Shown: one piece after another, positions 36,039 through 44,631 of the stretch
Layout: the number at the start of each line of letters is the position of its first letter
Position numbering within the stretch: the first letter of the stretch is position 1
DNA from: Bauldia sp.
Lineage (GTDB): Bacteria; Pseudomonadota; Alphaproteobacteria; Rhizobiales; Kaistiaceae
Direction of reading: 5' to 3'
Length of the DNA: 64,000 nt
Assembly: GCA_026126065.1 (NCBI GenBank)
Contig: JAHCJY010000008.1
Span: 1 to 64,000, forward strand
Translations under genes and position numbers: made by a program
The notes under the pieces: model-generated
Database searches by the model: none
The model's input: only the letters and a program-made list of their open reading frames with translations
Told to the model about the DNA's origin: nothing

Positions 36039-36587
36039 ATGGTCGCATCACGACCCTTCCGGGGACGGCCGGATCGTGCCAGAAAACGGGGCATGGCGTC
36101 AGCGATAAAATGGAGCGGGCCCCGGCCGCTGGGCGAGTTCGCCGCACGAGTGATCGATCCTGCCGTGGGGAAGCGCGGCTTTGCGACCGCCGAACTCCTT
36201 GCGTCGTGGGATACGATCGTCGGCGCCCGGAACGGCGCCTTCACCCAGCCGGAGAAGCTCGTCTTTGCCCGCGGCCAGTCCGGCGGCGGCGTGCTGACGA
36301 TCCGCGTCGACGGGCCGCGGGCGATCTTCCTGCAGCACGAGGCCGGGCAACTGATCGCGCGGATCAACACTTTCCTCGGATTCTCAGCGGTGGCCGAGCT
36401 TCGCTTCGTGCAGAAGCCGCTGTCGCCCAAGGCCCGGAAGCCCGAGGCGCCGCCGGCCGCGCCGATCCCCGCCCCGCTTGCGACGGCGCTCGACGAAGCG
36501 GTGTCGACAGTCGATGGCGATCGGCTCAGGGAAGCACTGCGGCGGCTCGGCGAGGGCGTCATTCGGGACCGCCTCGCGAGGCCGTGA
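36039..36587 (+). CDS. DUF721/DciA-family protein
   Basis: A 182-residue protein of the DUF721 family. In many bacteria this family includes DciA, the ancestral loader of the DnaB replicative helicase. The core LLASWDTIVGARNGAFTQPEKLVF, with LTIRVDGPRAIFLQHEAGQLI, is characteristic. The C-terminal third is Pro/Ala-rich. ATG at 36039 is used; ATG at 36093 (MASAIKWSG) is an alternative, and neither has a strong ribosome site. The location before dsbA-like genes and smc is usual in alphaproteobacteria. Confidence 0.82.
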   Translation: MVASRPFRGRPDRARKRGMASAIKWSGPRPLGEFAARVIDPAVGKRGFATAELLASWDTIVGARNGAFTQPEKLVFARGQSGGGVLTIRVDGPRAIFLQHEAGQLIARINTFLGFSAVAELRFVQKPLSPKARKPEAPPAAPIPAPLATALDEAVSTVDGDRLREALRRLGEGVIRDRLARP

Positions 36588-36688
36588 CAGCCACGGGCGC
36601 CAATCCCGCCACAATTTCTCTGTCGGTTGCCGGCTCGATGGGGCAAAGTGCGCGCCGCTCGCCGGGCGGCCGACAGGAGGGAAATGCT

Positions 36689-37321
36689 GTGAGCTTTGAT
36701 CTGAGGACTGCATTCCGTGGCCTTGCCGCCGCGGCCATCGTCGCGCTCGGCTTCGCCGGGCCTGCGCAGGCCCAGGACGTCAACCCGCTCCAGCTTGCCG
36801 TCGAGAGCCCGCTCGGCGACGTCGTCCTCGGCGCGGCCAAGGCGCCGGTCACGATCATCGAATACGCCTCGATGACCTGCCCGCATTGCGCCGCGTTCCA
36901 CAATGACGTCTTCGGCCAGTTGCAGGCCGCCTACATCGACACCGGCAAGGTCCGCTTCATCATCCGCGAGTTCCCCCTCGAGGCTTGGGCCGCCGCAGCC
37001 TTTTCGCTGGCGCGCTGCGCCGAGGCGGCGACGCCGGGCGTCTACTACACGCTCATCGGCGACTTCTTCGAGAACCAGTCGGTGTGGACGGCAAGCGTCG
37101 ATGCCTTTGTGGCGTTCGTCCAGCCCTATGGCTTCACGCCCGAGAGCTTCTACGCCTGCATCGAGGACGAGACCATTCTCGCCGGCATCGAATGGTCCTA
37201 TGACCGCGGCGTCGAGCTTGGCGTGAATGCCACGCCCACCTTCTTCATCAATGGCCGGCGCCAGATCGGCGGGATTTCCTTCGAGGATCTCAGCCGCATC
37301 ATCGACGGCCTGCTTCCATAA
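36689..37321 (+). CDS. DsbA-family periplasmic thioredoxin-like protein
   Basis: A 210-residue exported thiol oxidase or disulfide isomerase of the DsbA/DsbG type (BdbD-like). A signal peptide ends near AQAQD, then APVTIIEYASMTCPHCAAFH holds the CPHC active site, and GVNATPTFFINGRR contains the conserved cis-proline. GTG at 36689 has AGGAGG eight bases upstream, a strong site. A closely similar lipoprotein copy follows. Both precede smc. Confidence 0.92.
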   Translation: MSFDLRTAFRGLAAAAIVALGFAGPAQAQDVNPLQLAVESPLGDVVLGAAKAPVTIIEYASMTCPHCAAFHNDVFGQLQAAYIDTGKVRFIIREFPLEAWAAAAFSLARCAEAATPGVYYTLIGDFFENQSVWTASVDAFVAFVQPYGFTPESFYACIEDETILAGIEWSYDRGVELGVNATPTFFINGRRQIGGISFEDLSRIIDGLLP

Positions 37322-37328
37322 CCGAACC

Positions 37329-37346
37329 GGCGGCCCCGCGGCCGCC
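37329..37346 (+). terminator. Short GC hairpin between the two dsbA-like genes
   Basis: Arms GGCGGCC and GGCCGCC around CCGC, then CCCCTTTG. The stem is short and the T-run weak, so it may be a partial terminator or attenuator. Confidence 0.4.
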
Positions 37347-37365
37347 CCTTTGCGAACGAGAACCC

Positions 37366-38007
37366 ATGCAGCTTCCTGCCACGATCCGAGCCGCCTTCGT
37401 CGCGCCGCTTCTTCTGCTCCTCGCCGCGTGCGGTGGCTCCGGCGAGACTCCCCAGGACACCGTCCCGATCGCCGACCTGATGGCGCCGCAGGCGCTGCCC
37501 GACATCACGGTGGGCGACCCGAACGCGCCGGTCACCGTCATCGAGTACGCCTCGATGACGTGCCCGCATTGCGCCGCGTTCCACAACGAAGTCTACGACG
37601 ACTTCAAGGCCACCTACATCGACACCGGCCGCGTCTACTTCATCTTCCGCGAGTTCCCGCTCGATGCCGTGGCTGCGGCCGCCTCGCAGCTTGCGCGCTG
37701 CGTGCCCGGCGGCAATGAGGGCTACATGGCGATGGTCGAGGTGCTCTACGAGACCCAGCCCGTCTGGGCCCAGGCCGCCGATCGCGTTGCGGCGCTGCAG
37801 GCGATGGGCGCCCAGGCCGGCATTACTGCCGAGCAGTTCAACGCGTGCTTCGCGAATCAAGCTACAACGGACGGCATCTACGCCGTGCACGACCGCGGCA
37901 TCGAGCTTGGGGTCAATGCGACGCCGACCTTCTTCGTCAACGGTGCCCGATATGCGGGCGAGATCGAGATGGATCGCTGGGCGACCATCCTCGGTCCGCT
38001 GCTGTAG
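37366..38007 (+). CDS. DsbA-family lipoprotein
   Basis: A 213-residue paralogue of the preceding gene, but with a lipobox (LLLLAACGG), so it should be membrane-anchored and face the periplasm. The active site is again CPHC in APVTVIEYASMTCPHCAAFH, and GVNATPTFFVNGAR carries the cis-proline. Two further cysteines (ARCVPGG and NACFANQ) are also present in the partner. Gene duplication followed by relocation to the membrane is the simplest reading. Confidence 0.9.
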   Translation: MQLPATIRAAFVAPLLLLLAACGGSGETPQDTVPIADLMAPQALPDITVGDPNAPVTVIEYASMTCPHCAAFHNEVYDDFKATYIDTGRVYFIFREFPLDAVAAAASQLARCVPGGNEGYMAMVEVLYETQPVWAQAADRVAALQAMGAQAGITAEQFNACFANQATTDGIYAVHDRGIELGVNATPTFFVNGARYAGEIEMDRWATILGPLL

Positions 38008-38014
38008 CACCCTG

Positions 38015-38040
38015 GCTCCGGCGGTCCTGTCCGCCGGAGC
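38015..38040 (+). terminator. GC hairpin after second dsbA-like gene
   Basis: Perfect 10-base arms GCTCCGGCGG and CCGCCGGAGC with loop TCCTGT. No U-tract follows. It could separate the dsbA-like message from smc, whose start is 120 bases on. Confidence 0.5.
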
Positions 38041-38160
38041 GACACCGCGCCGGATTGCGCGCCTTCACGCCATGACGGTCGGAGTCCCCCATCCCCGGGG
38101 GGAGGTGAAGAAGGCGCAGATCGACGACCCCTCCAGAAACGGGCTCGGAGGTGGCGCGGA

Positions 38161-41100
38161 ATGAAGTTCACCCGCCTCCGCCTCACCGGCTTCAAGTCCT
38201 TTGCCGAGCCGACCGACGTCCCGATCGAGCCGGGGCTGACCGGGGTCGTCGGGCCGAACGGCTGCGGCAAGTCCAACATTGCCGACGCGCTGCTCTTCGT
38301 GATGGGCGAAAGCTCGTACAAGGCGATGCGCGGCGCGGGCATGGAGGACGTCATCTTCGCCGGCTCCGGCGCCCGGCCGGGCCGGAATGCCGCGGAGGTG
38401 GTGCTCACCCTCGACAACACCGATCGCACCGCGCCGGCCGGGTTCAACGACAGCGACCTGATCGAGATTTCGCGCCGGATCGAGCGCGAATCAGGCTCGT
38501 CCTACCGGTTCAACGGCCGCGAGGTCCGCGCCCGCGACGTCCAGCTGCTGTTTGCCGACGCGTCGGCCGGCTCGCGGTCGCCCGCGATGGTGAGCCAGGG
38601 CCGCGTCGGTTCGCTGATCACGGCCAAGCCCGAGGCGCGTCGCGCGATCCTTGAGGAGGCGGCCGGCATCTCCGGCCTCTTCGGCCGCCGCCAGGAGGCC
38701 GAGACGCGTCTCAAGGCCGCCGAACAGAACCTCGAACGGCTCGAGGACGTCCTCGCCGAGATCGACCGGCAGCTCGAGACACTGCGCCGCCAGGCGCGCC
38801 AGGCCGTCCGCTACCGCAACCTCTCCGCCGAGATCAGAAAGAGCGAAGCCGCGGCGCTGACGGTTCGCTATGCCGCAGCGACCGCCTCCGTCACCGCCGC
38901 GGAAGCCGAGCTTGCCCGCGCGGTCGCCACCGTCGCCGAACGCGGCGCCATCGACGCGATGGCGTCCGCCGCCCAGGCCAAGGCGGCCGCCGCCCTGCCG
39001 GAACTCCGTGACGCGGCGGCCGCTGCGGCCGCCGCGCTCCAGCGCGTCCGCACCGAGGACGAACGCATTGCCGCCGAGGAGCGCACGGTCGCCGCGCGCA
39101 TCGCCGACCTCGATCGTCGCCGCACCCAGTTCGCCGCGGACCTCGAACGCGAGCGCCGTCTCGCTGCGGAGAACGCCGCCGTCATGGCGCGCCTTGACGC
39201 GGAGCGGGAACGCCTTGCGGCCGAGGAGGCGGCGACAATCGGCCGCCGGACCGAAGCCGCGCAGCGCGTCGCCGCCGCCGAAGGCGTCCTTGCCGAGGAC
39301 GAGCGTCTCGCCGGCGACGCCCAGGCGACGCTCGCGGAGCTGAAGGCGCGACGCGGTCAGGCCGAACGGGACCTCAACGATGCCCGCCAGCGCGCCCGCC
39401 GCCATGCCGACGACGCGGCGCGGATCGACCGCGACCGCGCGGCCCTCGCCAACGCTCCATCCGCCGTCCGGCTCGAAGCCGCGCGGGAAAAGGTGAGCGC
39501 GCTCGAGGAACAGCTGGCCGTGTCCGAGCAGGCAGCCATTGCCGCCGATGCCGCCGCCGACGAGGCACGCTCGGTGGAGGCCGCCGCCCGGACCGCAATG
39601 ACGGAGGCCGAAAGCGCGTTCGCCCGCGTCGACGCGGAGGCAAAGGCCCTGCGCTCGGTGCTGCCGCGCACCGAAGTCGAGAACCCGATCGTCGACCTCG
39701 TCACCGCCCGCGACGGGGCCGAGGCAGCGGTCGCGGCCGTCTTCGGCGACGAGCTCAGCCTGTCCGAAGACGAGGCGCGTCCCGCCCACTGGCGTTCTCT
39801 GCCGGCCGGTGACCCGGCGCCGCTCCCCGCGGGCGCGCGGCCGATGGGCGAGTTTGTCGACGCGCCGCCCGTCCTTGCCCGCCGCCTCGCGCAGACCGGC
39901 GTCGTCGAGCGCGCTGACGGCGCGCGGCTCCAGCCGATGCTTCATCCCGGCCAGACCCTGACGAGCCTTGAAGGCGACCTCTGGCGCTGGGACGGCCTCG
40001 TGGTCGCCGCCGGCGCGCGCCGGGCCGAGGCCGACCGCCTTGCTGCGCGCAAGCGCCTTCGCGACCTCACAGCGAAGCTGGCCGACCTCAAGCCGTCCGT
40101 CACGGCGACCGGCGAGGCGCTGCGCGTGGCGCGCGAGGGGCTGCAGCGGGCGATCGGCGCGGCCTCGACCGAGCGCACCACCTGGCGGACGCTGCAGCGG
40201 GATCTCGACGCGGCCCGCAATGCGATGGCGACCGCGCAGCGCGAGCAGGCCGCGGCCGATGCCCGCCTGTCGGCGCTGGCCGAGGCCGGGTCCCGCGTCG
40301 CGGCCTCGATCGCCGAGGCAGCGGCCGCCGAGGCGAAGGCCACCGAAGCCCTGCAGAAGCTGCCGCCGGCCGAATCGCTGGAGAAGCCGATCGCCGACCT
40401 CCGCGCGAAGGTCGGTGCCGGGCGAAGCGCCGTCACGGAAGCCCGCACGGCGCTCGCCGGCATCGACCGCGATTCGCAGCACCGGCAGAGCCGCCTCCGC
40501 TCGATCGCCGACGAGAAAGCGGCGTGGGCGCTCCGCGAGAAGAACGCCGGCGCCCAGATCGCGACGCTGGCACAGCGTGAGGCGGAGGCCGGCGCGGAGC
40601 GCGAGGTGCTTGCCGGGCAGCCTGCTTCGCTCGCCGCGAGACGCGCGGCGCTCGCGGCCGCGGCTGCCGAGGCGGAGGCCGAGCGCGCGGCCGCCGCTGA
40701 CCGGCTCGCCGAAGCCGAGGAGGCGCTCGCGATGTCGGAGAAGGCGGCACGGGTTGCCCAGGCCGATCTTGCCGAGGCGCGCGAGATCCGCGGCCGGAGC
40801 GAGGAGCGGCTCGGCGGCGCCCGGCAGCGCGTGACCGAACTGGCGCAGCGGATTGCCGAAGCGCTGCAGTGCAAGCCCGAGGATGCCGCCGCCGCGGCCG
40901 GCCTCAAGGAAGGCGCGCTGCCGGCACTCGACCAGGTCGAGGCCCGCGTCGAGCGGCTGAAGGACGAGCGCGAGCGGCTCGGCGGCGTGAACCTCAATGC
41001 CGAGCAGGAGGCGACCGAACTCGATGGCCGCCGCCAGTCGATCATTGTCGAGCGCGACGACCTCGTCGCTGCGATCCAGAAGCTCCGCCAGGCGATCGGC

Positions 41101-41604
41101 AGCCTCAACCGCGAAGGCCGTGAGCGGCTGCTGGCCGCCTTCCACAGCGTGGACGAGAAGTTCCGCGAGCTGTTCACGACGCTGTTCGGCGGCGGCACGG
41201 CCGAACTGAAGCTCACCGACGCCGAGGACCCGCTCCAGGCCGGTCTCGAGATCATCGCGCGGCCGCCCGGCAAGAAACCGACGACCATGACGCTCCTCTC
41301 CGGCGGCGAGCAGGCGCTGACGGCGCTGTCGCTGATCTTCGCCGTGTTCCTCACCAAGCCCGCGCCGATCTGCGTCCTGGACGAGGTCGACGCGCCGCTC
41401 GACGACGCCAATGTCGAGCGCTTCTGCCTGCTCCTCGAGGAAATCACGAAGCGCACCGACACGCGCTTCCTCGTCACCACGCACAACCCGATCACGATGG
41501 CGCGGATGCGCCGCCTCTATGGGGTGACGATGGCCGAGCGCGGCGTCAGCCAACTCGTCTCGGTCGACCTCGAGACCGCGGAACGATACCGCGAGGCGAG
41601 CTGA
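38161..41604 (+). CDS. smc: Chromosome segregation protein SMC
   Basis: SMC is the condensin ATPase that organises and segregates the chromosome. The 1147-residue protein has the N-terminal head with Walker A GPNGCGKSNIADALL, long Ala/Arg/Glu-rich coiled coils, and a central hinge (near residues 510-600, VDLVTARDGAEAAVAAVFG). The C-terminal head follows, with signature LLSGGEQALTALSLIFA and Walker B ICVLDEVDAPLDDANV. Partner genes scpA and scpB are not in this window. mutY follows 11 bases downstream. Confidence 0.97.
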   Translation: MKFTRLRLTGFKSFAEPTDVPIEPGLTGVVGPNGCGKSNIADALLFVMGESSYKAMRGAGMEDVIFAGSGARPGRNAAEVVLTLDNTDRTAPAGFNDSDLIEISRRIERESGSSYRFNGREVRARDVQLLFADASAGSRSPAMVSQGRVGSLITAKPEARRAILEEAAGISGLFGRRQEAETRLKAAEQNLERLEDVLAEIDRQLETLRRQARQAVRYRNLSAEIRKSEAAALTVRYAAATASVTAAEAELARAVATVAERGAIDAMASAAQAKAAAALPELRDAAAAAAAALQRVRTEDERIAAEERTVAARIADLDRRRTQFAADLERERRLAAENAAVMARLDAERERLAAEEAATIGRRTEAAQRVAAAEGVLAEDERLAGDAQATLAELKARRGQAERDLNDARQRARRHADDAARIDRDRAALANAPSAVRLEAAREKVSALEEQLAVSEQAAIAADAAADEARSVEAAARTAMTEAESAFARVDAEAKALRSVLPRTEVENPIVDLVTARDGAEAAVAAVFGDELSLSEDEARPAHWRSLPAGDPAPLPAGARPMGEFVDAPPVLARRLAQTGVVERADGARLQPMLHPGQTLTSLEGDLWRWDGLVVAAGARRAEADRLAARKRLRDLTAKLADLKPSVTATGEALRVAREGLQRAIGAASTERTTWRTLQRDLDAARNAMATAQREQAAADARLSALAEAGSRVAASIAEAAAAEAKATEALQKLPPAESLEKPIADLRAKVGAGRSAVTEARTALAGIDRDSQHRQSRLRSIADEKAAWALREKNAGAQIATLAQREAEAGAEREVLAGQPASLAARRAALAAAAAEAEAERAAAADRLAEAEEALAMSEKAARVAQADLAEAREIRGRSEERLGGARQRVTELAQRIAEALQCKPEDAAAAAGLKEGALPALDQVEARVERLKDERERLGGVNLNAEQEATELDGRRQSIIVERDDLVAAIQKLRQAIGSLNREGRERLLAAFHSVDEKFRELFTTLFGGGTAELKLTDAEDPLQAGLEIIARPPGKKPTTMTLLSGGEQALTALSLIFAVFLTKPAPICVLDEVDAPLDDANVERFCLLLEEITKRTDTRFLVTTHNPITMARMRRLYGVTMAERGVSQLVSVDLETAERYREAS

Positions 41605-41615
41605 CGACCGCGGGA

Positions 41616-42680
41616 ATGTCCGTCCCGGCAAGACTGCTCGACTGGTACGACCGGCACGCACGGCGTCTGCCGTGGCGCGTCGGACCCGCCGACCGCGCCG
41701 TCGGCGAGCGGCCCGACCCCTACCGGGTCTGGCTTTCCGAAGTGATGCTGCAGCAGACCACCGTCGCCGCGGTGAAGAGCTATTTCGAGGCGTTCGTGGC
41801 GCGCTGGCCGACGGTGAACGACCTTGCCGCGGCGCCCGAGGCCGAGGTGATGAAGGCGTGGGCGGGGCTCGGCTATTACAGCCGCGCCCGCAACATGAAG
41901 GCGGCAGCCGATCTCGTCGCCGCGCGCGGCGGGCGGTTCCCGGGCACTTCAGCCGGGCTGCGTGAACTCCCCGGCATCGGCGGCTACACGGCCGCCGCGA
42001 TAGCCGCCATCGCCTTCGACGAGACGGCGGCGGTGGTGGACGGCAATGTCGAGCGCGTCCTCGCGCGCCTCTTCGCGATCGCAACGCCGCTGCCCGCCGC
42101 GAAGGAGGCGATCCGCGCCCATCAGGCGCGCCTGACGCCGTGGCAGCGCCCCGGCGACTACGCGCAGGCCATGATGGATCTCGGCGCCACGATCTGCACG
42201 CCGAAGCGTCCCGCCTGCGCGCTTTGCCCGGTCAACGCCCACTGCCGCGCCTTCGCCGAAGGCAACCCCGAGCGCTACCCCGTGAAAGCCGCCAAAGCCG
42301 AGCGTCCGACCCGCCGCGGCCTCGCCTTCGTCGCCGTCCGCGCCGACGGCGCCATCCTCCTCCGCCGCCGCCCGCCGGAAGGGTTGCTCGGCGGCATGAC
42401 GGAAATTCCCGGCAGCGACTGGCCTGACAAGGCCGGCACGGGGGAGGGCGCCCCGCCGCTCGCCGGCGGCTGGGCTGAAATCGCCGCGCCGGTGATCCAC
42501 GTCTTCACGCACTTCCGGCTGGAGCTGATGGTTCACCGCGCGGACTTCGCCGCCGACATCGCGGCGCCGGCGGACCACTGGTGGTCGCCGTCGTCCGACC
42601 TGCCCGGCGAGGCGCTGCCGAGCGTGATGAAGAAGGCGATCGAAGCCGCCGTCCCCGGCGCCACGAAGAAGCGGCGGTAG
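41616..42680 (+). CDS. mutY: A/G-specific adenine DNA glycosylase
   Basis: MutY removes adenine mispaired with 8-oxoguanine. The 354-residue protein has SEVMLQQTTVAAV (catalytic glutamate), the helix-hairpin-helix ELPGIGGYTAAAIAAIAF followed by VDGNVERVLARLF, and the [4Fe-4S] cluster CTPKRPACALCPVNAHC. The C-terminal NUDIX-like domain recognises 8-oxoG. It is probably cotranscribed with smc. Confidence 0.95.
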   Translation: MSVPARLLDWYDRHARRLPWRVGPADRAVGERPDPYRVWLSEVMLQQTTVAAVKSYFEAFVARWPTVNDLAAAPEAEVMKAWAGLGYYSRARNMKAAADLVAARGGRFPGTSAGLRELPGIGGYTAAAIAAIAFDETAAVVDGNVERVLARLFAIATPLPAAKEAIRAHQARLTPWQRPGDYAQAMMDLGATICTPKRPACALCPVNAHCRAFAEGNPERYPVKAAKAERPTRRGLAFVAVRADGAILLRRRPPEGLLGGMTEIPGSDWPDKAGTGEGAPPLAGGWAEIAAPVIHVFTHFRLELMVHRADFAADIAAPADHWWSPSSDLPGEALPSVMKKAIEAAVPGATKKRR

Positions 42681-42712
42681 CGGCCGAATTCGAGGCGGCC
42701 CCGACCTACCAT

Positions 42713-42844
42713 CCTCGTCTTCCCCGGGCTTGACCCGGGGACCCATGATGACGATCCCCAGCACGGAGGTTCCCGATTGTACCCTATACCTCACCCGTGT
42801 GGTGATTCATCATGGGTTGCCGGGTCAAGCCCGGCAATGACGAG
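42713..42844. repeat. Inverted pair of dispersed extragenic repeats
   Basis: A unit at 42713-42752 with the core GGGCTTGACCCGGGGACCCA is followed, after about 50 bases, by an inverted copy at 42806-42844 with the core TGGGTTGCCGGGTCAAGCCC. A third copy lies at 33031-33064. Each unit has its own small palindrome (GGGCTTGACCC type), and the pair could fold into one long stem. The convergent neighbours mutY and the radical SAM gene suggest use as a bidirectional terminator or an inert repeat. Confidence 0.75.
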
Positions 42845-42867
42845 TATTGGAGCTGAAAGAATACGCC

Positions 42868-44001
42868 TCAGAACAGCGTCATCTGCGCCGGCTGGAGCGG
42901 CGGGCGGAAGAGGTCCGTCCGCAGCTCCGTGCGCATCGCATTGAGCCCGAGCCGCTTGCAGGCGATCTCGAAGCGCCGGCCGATCTGCCAGGCGTAGGGG
43001 CCGTTGCCGCTCATCCGCTGGCCCCACGACGAATCGTAGTCCTTGCCGCCGCGCATCGAGCGGATCAGCGACAGGACGTGCGCGTAGCGGTCCGGGTAGT
43101 GGCGGAGGAGGAATTCCTTGAACAGTTCCGCGACCTCCTGCGTCAGGCGCAGCAGCACATAGCCGGCGTCGCGGACCCCTTGCGCCTTCGCGGCGTCGAG
43201 GATGCGCTCCATCTCCGGCTCGTTGAGCGCTGGGATGATCGGCGCGGTCATCACGAAGGTCGGGATGCCCGCCTCGGAGAGGAGCCGCATCGCTTCGAGC
43301 CTCTTCGCCGGCGTCGAGGCGCGCGGCTCCATCGCCCGCGCGAGTTTTCGGTCGAGCGTCGTCACCGACAGGCCGACCTTGACGAGGCCGCGCTCGGCCA
43401 TCGGCGCGAGGAGGTCGATGTCGCGCGTGACGAGCGCGTTCTTGGTCAGGATGCCGACCGGATGGTTGGCGCGCGACAGCACTTCGAGAATCTCGCGCAT
43501 GATCCGGTAGCGCTTCTCGATCGGCTGGTAGGGGTCCGTGTTGGTGCCGATCGCGATCGTCTCGACCTTGTAGCCCGGCTTCGACAGCTCGCGCTCCAGC
43601 AGCCGCGCAGCGTCAGGCTTGGCGAACAGGCGCGTCTCGAAATCGAGCCCGGGCGAGAGGCCCATATAGGCGTGCGTCGGCCGCGCGAAGCAGTAGGCGC
43701 AGCCGTGCTCGCAGCCGCGATAGGGGTTGATCGACTGGGCGAAGCCGACGTCGGGCGAATCGTTGGTGGTGAGGATCTTGCGCGGCCGCTCGATCTGCAC
43801 CTCGGTCTTGAGCTCGGGCAGTTCCTCGAGGCTCTCCCAGCCGTCGTCGACCGGGATCTTCTCCAGCGGCTCGTAGCGGCCGCTGCGGCTGGTTTCCGAC
43901 CCGCGCCCGCGGCGACGATCCGGCGCTATGTGGGCGGGGTCGACGGCCGGAGGAGCCAGCGGGCGCAGGTCGGAATCGGTCTTGAGCCGGGCTATGGACA
44001 T
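42868..44001 (-). CDS. PA0069/SplB-like radical SAM protein
   Basis: A 377-residue radical SAM protein of the family often called PA0069-like, of unknown reaction, with distant resemblance to spore photoproduct lyase. The cluster motif is RGCEHGCAYCFARPTHAY (CxxxCxxC), preceded by SINPY, and IGTNTDPYQPIEKRYRIMRE and VGLSVTTLDRKLARAMEPRA are conserved. ATG at 44001 has AGGAATG upstream; an upstream in-frame ATG at 44043 is less likely. Confidence 0.88.
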   Translation of the reverse strand: MSIARLKTDSDLRPLAPPAVDPAHIAPDRRRGRGSETSRSGRYEPLEKIPVDDGWESLEELPELKTEVQIERPRKILTTNDSPDVGFAQSINPYRGCEHGCAYCFARPTHAYMGLSPGLDFETRLFAKPDAARLLERELSKPGYKVETIAIGTNTDPYQPIEKRYRIMREILEVLSRANHPVGILTKNALVTRDIDLLAPMAERGLVKVGLSVTTLDRKLARAMEPRASTPAKRLEAMRLLSEAGIPTFVMTAPIIPALNEPEMERILDAAKAQGVRDAGYVLLRLTQEVAELFKEFLLRHYPDRYAHVLSLIRSMRGGKDYDSSWGQRMSGNGPYAWQIGRRFEIACKRLGLNAMRTELRTDLFRPPLQPAQMTLF

Positions 44002-44142
44002 GAATTCATTCCTAGCCGAGGAATGAGAACATAGCAAGAACAATTGGCGAGACTGCGAAGCCGCGAGAAGGGCGCGGCTGTGCTAGCCTCGCGTTCGGCC
44101 GGGGCAAGTGGCGGAGGCGGCGACAAGCCGGGCAGGATCGGG

Positions 44143-44478
44143 ATGAAGGTCAGGGCAGCAGGAATTCTGGCGCTCGCGATGGCCGCGGCGCCGGCACCGA
44201 CGCAAGCGCAGGCGATCTGGGTCGAGGCGGGGATCGACTGCGGCCAGTGGGTATCCGCGCCCGCAGCCACCCGGGACCTCTACGAGGCGTATCTCCTCGG
44301 CGCGGTCGATGCCTGGGCCGTGGCGCTCGACCTCGACTTCTGGCGCGTTCCGACGCGCACCTCGCGGGACGCGGTCTACCTCTGGGTCGACAACTGGTGC
44401 CGCGCCAACCCGCTCAGCCTCCTCATCGACGCGGCATCGGCCCTGTTCACGTTCCGCACCGGCGTGAAGCCGGATTAG
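44143..44478 (+). CDS. Small secreted protein of unknown function
   Basis: A 111-residue exported protein. The signal peptide runs from MKVRAAGILALAMAAA to about TQAQA. The mature domain is acidic and aromatic, with two cysteines (GIDCGQW and NWCRANP) likely to form a disulfide, and a conserved-looking helix LYEAYLLGAVDAWAVAL. It has no recognised domain. The divergent radical SAM gene shares its promoter region. Confidence 0.65.
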   Translation: MKVRAAGILALAMAAAPAPTQAQAIWVEAGIDCGQWVSAPAATRDLYEAYLLGAVDAWAVALDLDFWRVPTRTSRDAVYLWVDNWCRANPLSLLIDAASALFTFRTGVKPD

Positions 44479-44507
44479 CCGCGGAAACAAACGCCCCACG
44501 AACCGCT

Positions 44508-44606
44508 CATCCCCGCGGAGGCGGGGACCCATCGCAATGGAGAAAGCCGGGCCGAAGGCCCGACCTTCTTGCGAAGAGGATGGGCCCCCGCCTTCGCGGG
44601 GGTGAG
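44508..44606. repeat. Long extragenic hairpin with 27-base arms
   Basis: The arm at 44508-44534 (core CCCCGCGGAGGCGGGG) pairs with 44580-44606 (core CCCCCGCCTTCGCGGGGG) with few mismatches. Between them is a second nested palindrome around GGGCCGAAGGCCC. The layout is that of a paired REP-like element. It lies between convergent genes and could serve as a two-way terminator. Confidence 0.7.
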
Positions 44607-44631
44607 CGGAGTTTGGGTTGCCGCGGCGCCG

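Noticed and set aside
38491-42084. 1197-codon minus-strand frame opposite smc and mutY
   Set aside because: Both plus-strand genes have full diagnostic motifs; the antisense frame has none and spans their junction.
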